A stretch of 64,000 nucleotides of DNA from Cellulosimicrobium cellulans (GTDB taxonomy: Bacteria; Actinomycetota; Actinomycetes; Actinomycetales; Cellulomonadaceae). The notes under the pieces were generated by a model that saw only the letters and a list, made by a program, of their open reading frames with translations, was not told the DNA's origin and did not search any database. Of this stretch, positions 42,963 to 51,406 are shown in pieces (positions within the stretch are counted from its first letter, which is position 1; each line of letters opens with the position of its first letter). A program made the translations under genes and the position numbers. The stretch spans positions 868,001 through 932,000 of the forward strand of contig NZ_JAFBCN010000001.1 of the NCBI RefSeq assembly GCF_016907755.1. Direction: 5' to 3'.

Positions 42963-44072
42963 GTGAGCGAGACCGGGACGGTACGGGGGGCGCGGGACCG
43001 GGCAGGGAGGGTCGTCGTGCGGCGGCACGCCGAGGCCGTCGCGGCGGCGCAGGACCCCGTCCTCTTCTCCAGCGCGGCGTCGGCCCACCTGCAGGTGCCC
43101 AACGGCCTCGACGGCGCCGAGCACGCGCGGGCGCGCCGGCTCCTCGACCCGTTCTTCGCCCCGGACGAGCTCGCGTGGCTCGCCCCGGTGCTCGACGACC
43201 TCGCCGCCGGGCTGGTCGACGACGTCGCGGGCGGCCCGTTCGACGCCGTCGAGCTCGGCGCGCGGTACGCCGTGCGCGCCCAGTCGGCGTGGCTCGGCTG
43301 GCCCGCCGAGCTCGAGCCCGAGCTGCTCGACTGGGTCGCCGAGAACCGCGCCGCGACCCGCTCCGGCGACCGTGCCTGGACGGGCCGCGTCGCCGCGCGC
43401 TTCGACCGCATCGTCCGCGGCCTGCTCGCCGCGCGCCGCGCCGGCGCGACGGCCGGCCCGGAGCCCGAGCCCGCCGCCGGACCCGACGTCACCGCCCGGC
43501 TGCTCGCCCAGCGCGACGACGGCCGTCCGGCCTGGACGGACGAGGAGCTCGTCTCGATCCTGCGCAACTGGACCGGGGGAGACCTGTCCTCGCTCGCCCT
43601 GTGCGCGGGCGTCGTCGTGCACTGGCTGGCCGAGCACCCCGGTCACCAGCACCACCTGCGCGACGCCCCGGACCCCGCGCTCGACGCGGCGGTCGACGAG
43701 ATCCTGCGGATCGACGACCCGTTCGTCTCCAACCGGCGCGTCGCGACGCGCGACACCGTCGTGGCCGGGTGCCCCGTCGCCGCGGGCGAGCAGGTCGTGC
43801 TCGACTGGCGCGAGGCCAACCGCGACCCGGAGGCGTTCGACGACCCCGCCGCGTACGACCCGGAGGGCCACGCCGACCGCAACCTCGTCTACGGGACGGG
43901 ACCGCACGTGTGCCCGGGCCGCCCGCTCGCGACGCTCGAGCTGCGCGTCCTCGTCCGCCGACTCCTGCGCGCGGGCACCGTCGTGCACGACGACGCGCGG
44001 CCGGCCGAGCGCGAGACCGCGCCCGTCGCGGGCTTCCGCACCGTCCCGGTGCGCGTCGTCGCCGCCCCCTGA
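42963..44072 (+). CDS. Cytochrome P450
   Basis: A 369-residue P450, shorter than the usual 390-420. The heme loop is YGTGPHVCPGRPLATLELR with the axial Cys, the K-helix ExxR is in VDEILRIDDP, and the I-helix is NWTGGDLSSLALC. There the usual AGxDT threonine is Leu followed by Ser-Ser, a pattern of a separate actinobacterial group, so oxygen activation may differ. The GTG at 42963 has GGAGGGG 6 bases upstream; the in-frame GTG at 42927 has none. No ferredoxin or ferredoxin reductase gene is nearby. Substrate unknown. Confidence 0.87.
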   Translation: MSETGTVRGARDRAGRVVVRRHAEAVAAAQDPVLFSSAASAHLQVPNGLDGAEHARARRLLDPFFAPDELAWLAPVLDDLAAGLVDDVAGGPFDAVELGARYAVRAQSAWLGWPAELEPELLDWVAENRAATRSGDRAWTGRVAARFDRIVRGLLAARRAGATAGPEPEPAAGPDVTARLLAQRDDGRPAWTDEELVSILRNWTGGDLSSLALCAGVVVHWLAEHPGHQHHLRDAPDPALDAAVDEILRIDDPFVSNRRVATRDTVVAGCPVAAGEQVVLDWREANRDPEAFDDPAAYDPEGHADRNLVYGTGPHVCPGRPLATLELRVLVRRLLRAGTVVHDDARPAERETAPVAGFRTVPVRVVAAP

Positions 44073-44100
44073 CCCTCGGAGCCCCGACGGCGCCCGAACC

Positions 44101-44166
44101 CCGACGAGACGGGAGACGTGGCCCCTCCGACACCGGCCGGAGGGGCCACTTCTCCCGTCTCGTCGG
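44101..44166. terminator. 29-bp stem-loop between P450 and nrdG
   Basis: Arms 44101-44129 and 44138-44166 match with a single mismatch and an 8-base loop. They fill the gap between two convergent genes. Probable bidirectional terminator, with a very long stem. Confidence 0.8.
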
Positions 44167-44169
44167 TCG

Positions 44170-44763
44170 CTACGAGGCGAGGTCCGCACCCGCGGCGGGT
44201 CCGGCGTCGGGCACGCGCGGCCACGGGACGGCGCCACCCGCCGCGAGCGACGCGCGGGCGTCGAGCACGCGCTGGTTGGTGCTGCCGCGGAACGCGAGGG
44301 TGAGGTCGCGGCGCGCGAGCTCGAACCGGCCGTCGACCAGCACGTCGACCTCGGCGAGCAGCGCGCGCTTGCCGGGGGAGCCGGTGTGCAGCTCCTCGAA
44401 GGTGTAGCCCGTCCAGCACCACACGTCCTTGCGGTCGCCGTGCTCCGCGCGGAGGCGGCGCACGAGCCGCAGGCACACCTCCGTGTTGAGGAACGGCTCC
44501 CCGCCGAGCAGGGACAGGCCCTGCACGGCGGGGTGCGCGAGGTCGGCGAGGATCCGCGCCTCCAGCGCGTCGTCGTAGGGGCGTCCGTAGCGGAAGCTCC
44601 ACGCCGCCTCGTTGAAGCAGCCCTCGCACGCGAACAGGCAGCCGCTCACGTACAGCGAGCAGCGCACGCCCTCGCCGTCGACCATGACGAACGGCTTGTA
44701 GTCCGCGACGTACCCCCGGCTGACGCGGTCCGAGCGCCAGCCGGGGTCCGGGGTGCGTGCCAC
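44170..44763 (-). CDS. nrdG: Anaerobic ribonucleoside-triphosphate reductase activating protein
   Basis: A 197-residue radical-SAM enzyme that makes the glycyl radical on NrdD under anoxia. The iron-sulfur motif is GCLFACEGCFNEA (C-x3-C-x2-C), and GLSLLGGEPF is the SAM-binding GGE. Typical KDVWCWTGYTFEEL and VDVLVDGRFELA segments follow. The GTG at 44763 has TAGGAGGGACG upstream, 8 bp after the nrdD stop, so nrdD-nrdG is an operon. The C-terminus extends about 25 residues beyond the usual end. Confidence 0.96.
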   Translation of the reverse strand: MARTPDPGWRSDRVSRGYVADYKPFVMVDGEGVRCSLYVSGCLFACEGCFNEAAWSFRYGRPYDDALEARILADLAHPAVQGLSLLGGEPFLNTEVCLRLVRRLRAEHGDRKDVWCWTGYTFEELHTGSPGKRALLAEVDVLVDGRFELARRDLTLAFRGSTNQRVLDARASLAAGGAVPWPRVPDAGPAAGADLAS

Positions 44764-44771
44764 CGTCCCTC

Positions 44772-47027
44772 CTACGCGCGGCCCGACGGCGCAGCCCGGC
44801 CCGGTGCGGTCGGCCCGCCGTCGTCCGTGGGGGACGACGTCGGTCCCGCCAGGTGCTTGACCCGCGCCGAGATCTCCGCGTGGCGGCCGTGCACCATGGG
44901 GCGCTGCTGCGGGTTGCCCAGGTACCCGCACGTGCGCTTGACGACGTCGCACGTGCGCGGGTCGGCGTTGCCGCACGACGGGCACGCGAACCCGCGCGCC
45001 GTCGGGTCGAAGTCGCCCGTGAACCCGCACGCGTAGCAGCGGTCGATGGGCGTGTTGGTGCCGAGGTAGCCCACGCGGTCGTACGCGTAGTCCCACACGG
45101 CCTCCAGCGCCCTCGGGTTCTGCTGGAGCACGGGGTACTCGCAGTAGTGGATGAACCCGCCCGACGTGTAGCGCGCGTACTCCTGCTCGAAGTCGAGCTT
45201 CTCGAACGGCGTCGGGTTCTTGCGGACGTCGTAGTGGAAGCTGTTCGTGTAGTAGTCCTTGTCCGTGATGTCCGGCACCGAGCCGAACCGCTCGCGGTCC
45301 AGGCGGCAGAACCGGTCGGTGAGGCTCTCGCTCGGCGTCGCGTAGACGCTGATCCGGTACCCGGTCCGCGCCGTCCACCCCGCGGCGTGGGCGTGCAGCG
45401 TGCGCAGCACGTCGAGCGTGAGCTCCTTGGCCTCCGGGTCGTGCTCCCACGCGCCGCCGTAGAACGCGGCGGCCACCTCGTAGAGCCCGATGTACCCGAG
45501 CGAGACCGTGGCGCGGCCGTCGCGGAAGAGCCGGTCGACGTCGTCACCCGGTGCGAGGCGCTGCCCGAACGCGCCGTGCACGTAGAGGATCGGCGCGTTG
45601 CCCGGCGTCGCCTCCTTGCAGCGCTCGATGCGGAAGACGAGCGCGTCGTGCACGGTCTCCAGGCGCTCGTCCAGCAGGCGCCAGAACGTGTCGAGGTCGC
45701 CGTCCGCCTCGAGCGCGATACGCGGCAGGTTGAGCGTCACGACGCCCAGGTTCATGCGCCCCTCGGAGACGTCCTGGCCGTCCTCGTCCTGCCAGCCCTG
45801 GAGGAACGACCGGCAGCCCATCGGCACCTTGAACGACCCCGTGAGATCGACGATCTTGTCGTACGACAGCACGTCCGGGTACATCCGCTTCGTCGCGCAC
45901 TCGACCGCGAGCTGCTTGAGGTCGTGGTTGGGGTCGCCGGGGTCGAGGTTCACCCCGCGGCGCAGCGTGAAGATGAGCTTGGGGAAGATCGCGGTGCGGC
46001 CCTCGCTGCCGAGCCCGCGGAGGCGGATCTGGAGGATCGCGCGCTGGATCTCGCGCTCGAGCCAGCCCGTGCCGAGCCCGAACCCGACCGACGTGAACGG
46101 GGTCTGCCCGTTCGACGTGAACAGGGTGTTGATCTCGTACTCCAGCGACTGCATCGCGTCGTAGATGTCCTTGCGCGTCTTCTCGCGCGCGTAGTCCTCG
46201 TGCGCGGTCTCGTCGGCGATCCAGCGGCGCGCGTCCGCGAGGTGCTTCTCCAGGTTGCGCTCGGCGTAGGGAGCGAGGAGCTCGTCGATGCGGTTGACCG
46301 AGCAGCCGCCGTACTGGCTGGAGGACACGTTCGCGATGATCTGGCTGATCTGCGCCGTCGCGGTCTGGATCGAGCGCGGCGGCTCCACCTGCGCGTTCCC
46401 GATGCGGAAGCCGCTCGACAGCATCGACCGGAAGTCGATGAGGCAGCAGTTCGTCATGGGCGCATACGGGTGGTAGTCGAGGTCGTGGTAGTGGAGGTCG
46501 CCCTTCTGGTGGGCGTTCGCGACGTGCGGCGGCAGCATCCGCAGCCCGATCGCCTTGCCCACGGTCCCGGCCGTGAGGTCGCGCTGGGTGTTGAAGACCT
46601 CGCTGTCCTTGTTCGCGTTCTCGTTGACGACCGTGGAGTCCTTGTCCAGCAGCCGCACGATCGAGTGGTTGAGGTCCGTCGCCCGGCTGCGCGCGAAGTC
46701 CCGCTGTACGCGGTAGTCGATGTAGGCGCGGGCGACGTCGTACTCGTGCGACCCGAGCAGCACGTGCTCGACGACGCCCTGGATCTCGTAGATCTTCACC
46801 GCGCCGACGAACCGCGCGGCGATCTCCGCGTCGACGCGGTCCACGACCTCGTCGACGCGGCTCCGGTGCGCGGCCGTGAGGTCGCCGTGCACCTCCGCGA
46901 AGGCCTTCGTCACGGCGGCGCGGATGCGGCCGTCGTCGAACGGCCGCCGCCGGCCGTCGCGCTTGAGGACCTCCAGCGTGGTGGTGCTCTCGGTCGGTGC
47001 TGCCTGGTCGAGCTCGATGGTGCTCAT
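44772..47027 (-). CDS. nrdD: Anaerobic (class III) ribonucleoside-triphosphate reductase
   Basis: A 751-residue glycyl-radical enzyme that makes deoxynucleotides without oxygen. An N-terminal ATP cone (VLKRDGRRRPFDDGRIRAAV, residues 20-39) precedes the catalytic barrel (HYHDLDYHPYAPMTNCCLID, SSSQYGGCSVNRIDE, TPFTSVGFGLGTGW), a zinc site (CYACG and CPSCG) and the glycyl-radical loop RTCGYLGNPQQRP with Gly701. A C-terminal low-complexity tail (SSPTDDGGPTAPGRAAP) follows. Two NrdR boxes lie about 70-115 bp upstream, so it is under NrdR control. Confidence 0.97.
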   Translation of the reverse strand: MSTIELDQAAPTESTTTLEVLKRDGRRRPFDDGRIRAAVTKAFAEVHGDLTAAHRSRVDEVVDRVDAEIAARFVGAVKIYEIQGVVEHVLLGSHEYDVARAYIDYRVQRDFARSRATDLNHSIVRLLDKDSTVVNENANKDSEVFNTQRDLTAGTVGKAIGLRMLPPHVANAHQKGDLHYHDLDYHPYAPMTNCCLIDFRSMLSSGFRIGNAQVEPPRSIQTATAQISQIIANVSSSQYGGCSVNRIDELLAPYAERNLEKHLADARRWIADETAHEDYAREKTRKDIYDAMQSLEYEINTLFTSNGQTPFTSVGFGLGTGWLEREIQRAILQIRLRGLGSEGRTAIFPKLIFTLRRGVNLDPGDPNHDLKQLAVECATKRMYPDVLSYDKIVDLTGSFKVPMGCRSFLQGWQDEDGQDVSEGRMNLGVVTLNLPRIALEADGDLDTFWRLLDERLETVHDALVFRIERCKEATPGNAPILYVHGAFGQRLAPGDDVDRLFRDGRATVSLGYIGLYEVAAAFYGGAWEHDPEAKELTLDVLRTLHAHAAGWTARTGYRISVYATPSESLTDRFCRLDRERFGSVPDITDKDYYTNSFHYDVRKNPTPFEKLDFEQEYARYTSGGFIHYCEYPVLQQNPRALEAVWDYAYDRVGYLGTNTPIDRCYACGFTGDFDPTARGFACPSCGNADPRTCDVVKRTCGYLGNPQQRPMVHGRHAEISARVKHLAGPTSSPTDDGGPTAPGRAAPSGRA

Positions 47028-47094
47028 CGGTCCCGTTCCCCTCTGCCCACCGAGTTCTCGTCTCCGTCCCGCAGGGGTTGCGAGACGGACCGCA

Positions 47095-47110
47095 CCCCAA
47101 CATGTGGGGT
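47095..47110 (-). promoter_or_regulatory. NrdR box 1 upstream of nrdD
   Basis: On the minus strand ACCCCACATGTTGGGG keeps the conserved C-A-AT-T-G skeleton of the NrdR consensus acaCwAtATaTwGtgt. It lies 32 bp from the second box, three helical turns, the usual spacing. Confidence 0.65.
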
Positions 47111-47126
47111 CTGGATCACGGCTGCG

Positions 47127-47142
47127 CCACCATATCTAGTCT
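47127..47142 (-). promoter_or_regulatory. NrdR box 2 upstream of nrdD
   Basis: On the minus strand AGACTAGATATGGTGG matches the core CwAtATaTwGtg at 10 of 12 positions. Paired with box 1. Confidence 0.7.
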
Positions 47143-47194
47143 GACGGCCGCGTGCGACGCGGATCCCCGGCGTGGCGGGGAGAGCGGGACAGGT

Positions 47195-47210
47195 CGGGAC
47201 CTTGGTCCCG
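47195..47210 (+). other. Hairpin CGGGACC-TT-GGTCCCG upstream of YwiC-like gene
   Basis: A perfect 7-bp stem with 2-base spacer, in the 261-bp divergent region between nrdD and the YwiC-like gene. A further imperfect GGGCCCTGAGGCCCG stem follows at 47217. Function unknown; could be a leader structure if the YwiC-like transcript starts upstream. Confidence 0.35.
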
Positions 47211-47288
47211 TCGGGGCGGGCCCTGAGGCCCGGCGCGACGGGGATTTCTCGCGGTCGGGACCGTGCGTCGCGGCGCTAGCCTCGGGGC

Positions 47289-48062
47289 GTGTCCCGACGT
47301 CCCCCCGGCTGGGTGCCGAACCAGCACGGCGCGTGGCCGATGCTGCTCCTGCCGTTCGTCGTGGGGACGGTCCGGGGGATCCAGGACGCCGGCTTCCGGC
47401 CGGTGACCGTCGCGCTCGCTGCGCTGTGGCTCGTCGGCTACCTCGCCTACTTCGCCGCCGGGCTCTGGTTGAAGTCCAGGCGCCGGGAACGCTACCGCCG
47501 CCCGATGCTCACGTACGGCGCAACCGCCGCGGCGTTCGGGCTGCTCGTGCTCGTGCTCGACCCGGCGCTCGCGCTCTGGGCACCCGCGTTCGTCCCGTTC
47601 CTCGCGCTCGGCCTGTGGGCCTCGGCGCAGCGCACCGAGCGGTCCGTCGCCGCGGGCGGCGCGATGACCGTCGCGGCCTCGCTCATGACGGTCTTCGCGT
47701 ACGCCGCGTGCCGGCCCCCGGGCGCCCCCGTGCTGGCGGTCCCCGCGGAGGTCTGGCTCGTCGCGGCGCTCCTGCTCGCCTACCTCTTCGGCACGGTGCT
47801 CTACGTCAAGACGATGATCCGCGAGCGCGGCGTGCGGTCGTACGTCGTCGCCTCGGTCGCGTACCACGCGGTGGTCACCGTCGCGGCGGGAGTGCTCGTC
47901 GTCGTGCACGACCCCACGTGGTGGTGGGCGACGGCGTTCCTCGTCGCGGCGACGGCGCGCGCGGCCGTGCTGCCGGGCCAGCCGCTGAGCCCGAAGGCCG
48001 TCGGGATCGGCGAGATGGTCGCGACGGTGCTGCTGCTCGCCGTCGCGCTCGTCGTGCGGTAG
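47289..48062 (+). CDS. YwiC-like membrane protein
   Basis: A 257-residue protein with about eight membrane segments and the family opening WVPNQHGAWPMLLLPFVVG. Other conserved spots are LKSRRRERYRRPMLTYG, YVKTMIRERG and SPKAVGIGEM. In Bacillus ywiC lies next to anaerobic-respiration genes, but its function is unknown. Here it diverges from nrdDG, again an anaerobic gene, and the shared region carries NrdR boxes. The GTG start has no clear ribosome-binding site; GCTAGCCT lies upstream. Confidence 0.82.
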   Translation: MSRRPPGWVPNQHGAWPMLLLPFVVGTVRGIQDAGFRPVTVALAALWLVGYLAYFAAGLWLKSRRRERYRRPMLTYGATAAAFGLLVLVLDPALALWAPAFVPFLALGLWASAQRTERSVAAGGAMTVAASLMTVFAYAACRPPGAPVLAVPAEVWLVAALLLAYLFGTVLYVKTMIRERGVRSYVVASVAYHAVVTVAAGVLVVVHDPTWWWATAFLVAATARAAVLPGQPLSPKAVGIGEMVATVLLLAVALVVR

Positions 48063-48142
48063 GGCCGCGGGTCGGCACGTCAGGCACGGATCGGAACCTC
48101 GTCCTGCCGACCGCGGACCCAGGGTGCCGAACGATCGGAGGC

Positions 48143-48604
48143 ATGCGGTGGTTCACTGGCCCGATGGACGACGACGCGCCCCTCACCGTCTCCGGCCTCG
48201 GCGAGCGCGTCGAGGCGATCTCCGCGCTCTACGCGCGCAAGTTCGGCGTGGAGCGCGACCCGGACTGGTTCATGCTCAAGCTCGCCGAGGAGGTCGGGGA
48301 GCTCACGCAGGCGTTCCTCGTGGCGACGGGGCGCACCCGTCCGCGCGGGGAGGTGTCGCGGGCCGGGCCGGCGACGTCTGGCGGGGCGGTGGTCGGCGGC
48401 GGGGCCGTCGTGCCCGACGGCGGGGCATCGCCTCTCGCGGACGAGGTCGCCGACGTCCTGGCGCACCTGCTGCTGCTCGCGCGCTCCCAGGGCGTCGACG
48501 TGGACGCGGCCGTGCGGCGCAAGTGGCTCGCGTGGGAGGCGGAGCTGCGTGACCCGCCGGCATGGCCCGGGCGGCACGCGGCCGCGCCGCACCGGCGCCG
48601 CTAG
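48143..48604 (+). CDS. MazG-like nucleotide pyrophosphohydrolase
   Basis: A 153-residue protein of the all-alpha NTP pyrophosphatase fold. The first metal motif is KLAEEVGELTQAFLVATG (ExxE), the second LADEVADVLAHLLLLARSQG (ExxD). Between them is a Gly/Val/Ala insert of about 30 residues (GPATSGGAVVGGGAVVPDGG) absent from compact relatives. It probably hydrolyses nucleoside triphosphates or related pyrophosphates. The ATG at 48143 is very close to a GGAGG; the in-frame ATG at 48164 is an alternative. Confidence 0.78.
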   Translation: MRWFTGPMDDDAPLTVSGLGERVEAISALYARKFGVERDPDWFMLKLAEEVGELTQAFLVATGRTRPRGEVSRAGPATSGGAVVGGGAVVPDGGASPLADEVADVLAHLLLLARSQGVDVDAAVRRKWLAWEAELRDPPAWPGRHAAAPHRRR

Positions 48605-48613
48605 GGTGGCGCG

Positions 48614-49144
48614 GTGACCGACCACCGCACCGACCCGCCCGTCAGCGCCGACGAGGTCGACACGCTGCGCGGCTTCCTCGACTTCCACCGCGACACGTTG
48701 CGCTGGAAGACGTCGGGCCTCGACGCGGCCGAGCTCGCCCACCGGCTCCGGCCGTCGTCGATGACGCTCGGCGGGCTGCTCAAGCACCTCGCGTTCGTCG
48801 AGTCGAACTGGTTCTCCGAGGTGCTGCTCGGGGAGCCGCTCATGGCGCCGTTCGACACCGCCGACTGGGCTGAGGACCGCGACTGGGACTGGACGACGGC
48901 GGCGGGCGACTCCCCGGCGGAGCTGCGCATGCTCTTCGACCGCGCCGTCGCGGCGTCCGACGCGATCCTGGACGACGCGCTCACCGACGGCGGCCTGGAC
49001 CGGCTGAGCGCACGGCCCGACCGGCACACGGGCGAGCGCTGGAACCTGCGCTGGATCCTCGTCCACATGATCGAGGAGTACGCCCGGCACAACGGGCACG
49101 CCGACCTGCTCCGCGAGGCGATCGACGGCACCGTCGGCGAGTAG
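48614..49144 (+). CDS. DinB-fold protein (DUF664)
   Basis: A 176-residue four-helix-bundle protein of the DinB/YfiT superfamily. Typical pieces are TLRGFLDFHRDTLRWKTSGL, TLGGLLKHLAFVESNWFSEV and ILVHMIEEYARHNGHADLLR, whose His residues form a metal site. Many actinobacterial members are thiol (mycothiol)-dependent S-transferases; this is inferred. The GTG at 48614 lies 9 bp after the MazG-like gene, suggesting co-transcription. Confidence 0.85.
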   Translation: MTDHRTDPPVSADEVDTLRGFLDFHRDTLRWKTSGLDAAELAHRLRPSSMTLGGLLKHLAFVESNWFSEVLLGEPLMAPFDTADWAEDRDWDWTTAAGDSPAELRMLFDRAVAASDAILDDALTDGGLDRLSARPDRHTGERWNLRWILVHMIEEYARHNGHADLLREAIDGTVGE

Positions 49145-49169
49145 CGCCCGGCGACGGCCGGCGTCGAGG

Positions 49170-49199
49170 GCAGGAAACAGTCGCGGTCGCCTCGTCCGG
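49170..49199. repeat. GCAGGAAACAGTCGC word and short stem
   Basis: Matches the arm of the stem-loop at 30721 with one difference. Followed by CGGTCGC/GCGACCG arms. It lies in a 123-bp gap after the DUF664 gene and may be a weak terminator. Confidence 0.4.
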
Positions 49200-49267
49200 A
49201 CGCGACCGTCTCGGTGCGCCCGGCGCCGTGCGGGTGACGGTTGCCGCGAGCGGCGTCGCCCGGGACC

Positions 49268-49693
49268 ATGGCCGACGTGACCGCTCCTGAGCAGCCCTCG
49301 TCCGTGCCTCCCTCGCGCCGTCCGAGCGTCGCGACCGTGGTCCTCGCGGCGCTCGTCCTGGTCGGCGTCGCGCTCCTGGCCGTCGCGGCCTGGGTCGCGA
49401 GCCGCCCGACGTCGTCCGGATGGTTCGCGTACGCGCCGCTGTCCGGCACCACGTTCGTCCCCCGCGGGGCGTACCCGCTGGGGACCGCGGCGCTCCTCGC
49501 CGGCGCGGGCGCGCTGCTCGTCGGGGGCGCAGTCGGGTTCGTCGTGGGCCGCCGCAGCGGCCCGGCCGCGGTGGTGGGCTCCGGGACGACCGGCCCCGGC
49601 ACCTCGGGCCCCGGCGTCATCTCAGGCCCTGGCAGTGCCGAGGGCCCGGGCGGGACCTCGGGACCCGGCGTCGACGAGGCGCCCGCGGGATGA
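49268..49693 (+). CDS. Small membrane protein with Gly/Pro tail
   Basis: A 141-residue protein with two membrane segments (VATVVLAALVLVGVALLAVA and LGTAALLAGAGALLVGGAVG) and a short external loop between (SGWFAYAPLSGTTFVPRGAY). The C-terminal tail repeats GPGTSGPG-like units (about residues 108-141). I prefer the ATG at 49268 over a TTG at 49241. Its stop overlaps the start of the HAD gene. No family recognised. Confidence 0.65.
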   Translation: MADVTAPEQPSSVPPSRRPSVATVVLAALVLVGVALLAVAAWVASRPTSSGWFAYAPLSGTTFVPRGAYPLGTAALLAGAGALLVGGAVGFVVGRRSGPAAVVGSGTTGPGTSGPGVISGPGSAEGPGGTSGPGVDEAPAG

Positions 49694-50367
49694 GCGTGCG
49701 CGACGACCTCGTCCTCCTCGACCTCGACGGCACGCTCACGGACTCGGCCCCCGGGATCCTCGCGTCGGTGCGGCACGCGTACGGCGTGCTGCGGCTCCCC
49801 GTCCCAGCCGACCCGGTGCTCCGCGGCTTCGTCGGTCCGCCGCTCGGGGAGTCGTTCGCGGCGCACGGCGTCCCGCGCGACCTCGTGGCCGACGCCGTCG
49901 CCGCCTACCGCGACGTGTACACGGCGGGGAACCTCCTCGACAACGCGGTCTACCCCGGCATCCCCGAGTGCCTGACGGCGCTGCGCGGGGCCGGGCTGCG
50001 CCTCGCCGTGGCGACCTCGAAGCCGGAGCCGATGGCGCGGCGGATCGTCGCCCACTTCGGGCTCGACGCGTACCTCGACCGCGGCCTCGACGACGTGTTC
50101 GGCGCGACGCTCGACGGCTCGCGCAGCACCAAGGCCGACGTCGTCGCGCACGCGCTCGCGTCGCTCGACGCGGCCCGGCGCGTGGTCATGGTCGGCGACC
50201 GCGAGCACGACGTCCTCGGCGCCGCCGCTCATGGGGTCCCGTGCGTCGGGGTCGCGTGGGGCTACGCCCGCCCGGGCGAGCTGGCCGCGGCGGGGGCGAC
50301 GGCGGTCGTCGGGACGCCCGCCGAGCTCGCGACCGTCCTGCTCCACCGGGCGCCGCTCGCGGGCTGA
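49690..50367 (+). CDS. HAD-superfamily hydrolase (phosphoglycolate phosphatase-like)
   Basis: A 225-residue phosphatase. Motif I is LLDLDGTLTDSAPGI with nucleophile and acid Asp, motif II is LAVATSK, motif III is STKADVVAHAL, motif IV is VVMVGDREHDVLGAAAHG. A helical C1 cap lies between motifs I and II. The ATG at 49690 overlaps the previous stop. Likely a pyrophosphatase or phosphoglycolate-type housekeeping phosphatase; substrate not certain. Confidence 0.92.
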   Translation: MSVRDDLVLLDLDGTLTDSAPGILASVRHAYGVLRLPVPADPVLRGFVGPPLGESFAAHGVPRDLVADAVAAYRDVYTAGNLLDNAVYPGIPECLTALRGAGLRLAVATSKPEPMARRIVAHFGLDAYLDRGLDDVFGATLDGSRSTKADVVAHALASLDAARRVVMVGDREHDVLGAAAHGVPCVGVAWGYARPGELAAAGATAVVGTPAELATVLLHRAPLAG

Positions 50368-50432
50368 TCTCCGTCGACCGCGGTCGCGGGGCGGGCGCGG
50401 ACGGCCGGGCCGGTGCGGACGGCGCGCGACGC

Positions 50433-51218
50433 TCAGGCGCGTGCGAGCACGACGACGGGCGCGAGGAGCCCGGCGCGGGTCGCCGCGACGTTGTTGCCGA
50501 TCCGGGTGACGAACTCCTGGCCGAACACGACGACACGCCCGTCCTGCTCGGGGACTCCCCCTGCGGCGAGCGCCGCGCGCCGGTCCTCGACGCGCAGGAC
50601 GTCGAACCCGGCCGCCGTCAGCGCGCGGCGGTAGTCGTCGGGGGTCTCGACGAACGACGCGCCGGGGTCGACCGCCCACGGCATCGGGAAGGGCAGGTCG
50701 CCGGCCCCGACCCGCATCTGCTCGAAGAGCCCGAAGGGGCTCCCGGGGCGGACCACGCGGTGGACCTCCGCGAAGAGCGCCGCCTTGTCCGGCACGTTCA
50801 TGCCGACGTGGAAGAGCATCGCGCGGTCGTGCGACGCGTCGTCGCAGGGCAGCCGCTCGCCGTCGCCCAGCGCGAACGTCACGAGGTCGGTGAGCCCCGT
50901 CCGCGCGGTGAGCTCGCGCGCCGCGTCGACGAAGTCCGGGCTGAGGTCCACCCCGGTGACCTGGCAGCCGTGCCGGTGCGCGGCGAGGCGCGCCGGCCCG
51001 CCGAGCCCGCTGCCGACGTCGAGCAGCGTGGTGCCCGGCGCGAGCCCGAGGAGGTCGAGGAGGGCGACGGTCGTCGTCACGCCCCCGGCGTGCAGCTCGT
51101 CGTACGGGGCGAGGGCGTCGACCGTCACGGGCCCGTCGTCGGCTCCTGCTGCGGCGAGGAGGCGGGCCGCGAGGTCCTTCCCGGCGTAGTGCTGCCGTAC
51201 CTGCTCCGTCGTGGCCAT
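50433..51218 (-). CDS. Class I SAM-dependent methyltransferase
   Basis: A 261-residue methyltransferase related to UbiE/sarcosine-type enzymes. Motif I is TTLLDVGSGLGGPARLAAHR, followed by VTGVDLSPDFVDAARELTAR, MLFHVGMNVPDK and FGLFEQMRVG. The ATG at 51218 has GGAGG 6 bases upstream; the frame stays open to 51299. It diverges from a TipA-type MerR regulator. Substrate unknown. Confidence 0.87.
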   Translation of the reverse strand: MATTEQVRQHYAGKDLAARLLAAAGADDGPVTVDALAPYDELHAGGVTTTVALLDLLGLAPGTTLLDVGSGLGGPARLAAHRHGCQVTGVDLSPDFVDAARELTARTGLTDLVTFALGDGERLPCDDASHDRAMLFHVGMNVPDKAALFAEVHRVVRPGSPFGLFEQMRVGAGDLPFPMPWAVDPGASFVETPDDYRRALTAAGFDVLRVEDRRAALAAGGVPEQDGRVVVFGQEFVTRIGNNVAATRAGLLAPVVVLARA

Positions 51219-51324
51219 GGCGGCCTCCGTGCTCGTTCGCGCGCCCACTCGCGGGCGCTCTCTCTCGACGGTACGCCCGTCGGGTCCGTCTCGCCGCACC
51301 GTTGCGCGTCGTCCGAGCGACGGG

Positions 51325-51355
51325 TTGACCTTGACGTAGCGTCAACTTCTAGCGT
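51325..51355 (+). promoter_or_regulatory. MerR-type promoter with 19-bp spacer and dyad
   Basis: TTGACC (51325-51330) and TAGCGT (51350-51355) are separated by 19 bp, the over-long spacer typical of MerR activation. The spacer starts with the perfect dyad TTGACG-TAG-CGTCAA (51331-51345). It reads into the MerR gene. Confidence 0.75.
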
Positions 51356-51406
51356 GGTCCTCGTTGCCGTACGAACCTGACCGAGAGGCACGGGAGGAGA
51401 CCGGAG

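Noticed and set aside
49241-49693. TTG start for the small membrane protein
   Set aside because: The ATG at 49268 is the more usual start and the nine added residues carry no feature.
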